From: Parasphingopyxis marina
GTDB taxonomy: Bacteria > Pseudomonadota > Alphaproteobacteria > Sphingomonadales > Sphingomonadaceae
NCBI RefSeq assembly: GCF_014237875.1
Contig: NZ_JACJVJ010000001.1
Coordinates: forward strand, 422,501 to 486,500
Direction: 5' to 3'
Length of the DNA stretch: 64,000 nt
Positions within the stretch are counted from its first letter, which is position 1. Each line of letters opens with the position of its first letter. The position numbers and the translations under genes were made by a program. A model generated the notes under the pieces. The model was not told the DNA's origin and did not search any database. It was given only the letters and a program-made list of their open reading frames with translations. This document shows, piece after piece, positions 62,498 through 64,000 of the stretch.

Positions 62498-64000
62498 ATG
62501 ACCATTTTCCGACCGCTCGCCTTGCTGACGGCCTGCGCCCTTTCCGCCCTCGCCGCCCCGGTCGCGATCGCGCAGGATGCCGCCGCCGAGGGCGAAAGCG
62601 CCCAGCCCGCGCCGCCCGAACCGCAGGTCCGCACGCGCGACATGTCGGGCACGTTCGGCGGACAGCGGATCAATTATCGGGTGACGATGCAGGAAAATCT
62701 GCTCTCCGCCGAAGACGGCACACCCGAAGCCATGGTCGTCACCACCAGCTATGTGCGCACGCCGCGCGATAGCTCGCGCCCGGTCTTCTTCCTGTTCAAC
62801 GGCGGGCCGGGCTCGGGCTCTGTATGGCTGCAGATGGGCGCCTTCGGGCCGGTGCGCGTCGCCATCCCCTCCGACGCGCGCGACGATGGCGGGCCGCCCT
62901 ATCCGCTGCTGCCCAATCCCGACAGCCTGCTCGACGTGGCGGATCTCGTCTTCATCGACCCGCCGGGCACCGGCTTCAGCTATCTGCTCGAAGACACCGA
63001 TCCCGAACGCTATTACGGCCTGACCCAGGATGCCGAGGCGGTGGCGCAGGTGATCCGGCGCTGGCTGAACGAAAACGGGCGCTGGAACAGCCCGAAGTTT
63101 CTCGGCGGGGAGAGCTACGGCACCACGCGGACAGCGACCGTCGTCAACCAGCTCGAAGGTTCGACCTACAACGATGTCGGCCTCAACGGGCTGATCCTGA
63201 TCTCCACCATTCTCGATTTCGCCGCGCGCGAACCGACGCCGGGCAACGAAATGGCCTATGTCGTCACCCTGCCCAGCATGGCGACGGCCGCCTATTATCA
63301 CGGCCGCGCCCAGGCCCCTTCCGCCGCCGCCATTGCCGAGGAGGCGCGGCGCTTCGCCATCGGTCCCTATATCACCGCGCTGCTGAAGGGCGCCGACCTG
63401 CCCGCCGACGAACGTGCCAGCGTACGCGCCGAGCTCTCCCGCCTGACCGGGCTTTCCGAAGCCTATCTCGACCGCGCGGACCTGCGCGTGACGTCGCAGC
63501 GCTTCTACAAGGAACTGCTGCGCGACCAGGGGCTGACCGTCGGGCGGCTCGATTCGCGCTATACCGGCACCGATTTCGACGATGCGGGCGAGACTCCCGA
63601 TAATGATCCGAGCTTTTACGGCATCGACGCCGGCTATACCGCCGCGATCAACAGCTGGACGCGCGAGACGCTCGGCTATGAGACCGACCGCGAATATCAG
63701 TCGATCGGCCGGGATCCGGGCCGGCAGTGGGACTGGTCGCTGGGCGACAACGGACGCAACGCCTATCTCAACGTCGCGCCCTATATCGGCCGGGCGATGC
63801 GCGAAAATGCCGGCCTGCGCACCTTCGTGGCGCAGGGCTGGTACGATTTCGCCACGCCCTTTTTCGGCGCCGAACTGTCGCTCAACCGCACCGGTATCCC
63901 GCAGGACCGGGTGGAGTTCCATTATTACGACGCCGGCCACATGATGTATGTGCGCGACGAGGACCGGCACCGTCTGGCCGAGGATATTCGCGCCTTCATC
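62498..64000 (+). CDS. S10-family serine carboxypeptidase (3' end outside window)
   Basis: The frame from ATG 62498 (GGGGGAG upstream) stays open to the window end, 501 codons. Signal peptide (ALLTACALSALAAPVAIAQ) to periplasm. VFFLFNGGPGSGSVWLQMG is the family oxyanion segment, GGESYGTTRTATVVN holds the catalytic Ser, GWYDFATPFFGAE the Asp region and YYDAGHMMYVRDED the His. All catalytic elements are present, so only a short tail is missing. Secreted carboxypeptidase for peptide use is inferred. Confidence 0.93.
   Translation, partial: MTIFRPLALLTACALSALAAPVAIAQDAAAEGESAQPAPPEPQVRTRDMSGTFGGQRINYRVTMQENLLSAEDGTPEAMVVTTSYVRTPRDSSRPVFFLFNGGPGSGSVWLQMGAFGPVRVAIPSDARDDGGPPYPLLPNPDSLLDVADLVFIDPPGTGFSYLLEDTDPERYYGLTQDAEAVAQVIRRWLNENGRWNSPKFLGGESYGTTRTATVVNQLEGSTYNDVGLNGLILISTILDFAAREPTPGNEMAYVVTLPSMATAAYYHGRAQAPSAAAIAEEARRFAIGPYITALLKGADLPADERASVRAELSRLTGLSEAYLDRADLRVTSQRFYKELLRDQGLTVGRLDSRYTGTDFDDAGETPDNDPSFYGIDAGYTAAINSWTRETLGYETDREYQSIGRDPGRQWDWSLGDNGRNAYLNVAPYIGRAMRENAGLRTFVAQGWYDFATPFFGAELSLNRTGIPQDRVEFHYYDAGHMMYVRDEDRHRLAEDIRAFI

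Overview
The window is a high-GC, gene-dense chromosomal segment from an alphaproteobacterium, most likely of the order Sphingomonadales. The evidence is the gene repertoire: a CarD/CdnL regulator, a 7Fe ferredoxin, an alphaproteobacterial-type SspB, an ATP12 chaperone, UPF0314/DUF2585, TauE paired with a TIGR02186 protein, a TTAA-N7-TTAA CtrA-type site, many DUF3617 lipoproteins, and an autotransporter with a C-terminal phenylalanine. I see no rRNA, tRNA, CRISPR array or intact insertion sequence. Genus cannot be decided from sequence inspection alone.

Layout. 1-5.2 kb: the 3' part of a repeat-rich autotransporter, a TIGR03032 protein and a TonB-C periplasmic protein. 5.2-17.1 kb: carD, fdxA, an S4 RNA-binding protein coupled to an SUV3-like helicase, an M23 peptidase behind a CtrA-type site, a HerA-like ATPase, TauE/TIGR02186, and an NfrB-like glycosyltransferase coupled to an outer-membrane barrel. 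17.2-24.8 kb: nhaA, a GIN-domain lipoprotein, hisBHAF plus hisE interrupted by a small PEP-CTERM-like protein, sspB and fumC. 24.8-36.9 kb: mscS, gmk, a tight crcB-rluC-paiB-HAD-atp12 operon, MgtC, lipoproteins, a lone exbD behind a perfect 28-bp palindrome, and a SOUL protein. 37-42.6 kb: small envelope proteins, a DksA-like protein, a degenerate nuclease-fold protein, a membrane-anchored TIR protein and a Cys/His-rich small protein. 42.6-44.7 kb: an AT-richer accessory patch with a decayed nuclease, a repeated ~45-bp element and two foreign-looking membrane proteins. 44.7-53.8 kb: nrdA/nrdB separated by two small genes, a POT transporter, a Baeyer-Villiger-type monooxygenase with an altered fingerprint, DUF3616 and a second DksA-like protein. 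54.9-60.1 kb: the most unusual locus. Two TIR proteins, each joined through one membrane segment to a DUF3617-like extracytoplasmic domain, lie among four stand-alone DUF3617 lipoproteins. 60.2-64 kb: uvrB and the 5' part of an S10 peptidase.

Most of the window is housekeeping: histidine synthesis, nucleotide supply, DNA repair, RNA modification and ion homeostasis. The envelope is heavily represented by lipoproteins, barrels and small membrane proteins. The candidate undescribed system is the TIR-TM-DUF3617 cluster. Its architecture suggests that an extracytoplasmic cysteine-rich domain controls a cytoplasmic TIR domain, which is an inference. Gene packing is extreme: many ATGA or GTGA overlaps, and six convergent gene pairs whose stop codons share the same CTAG.
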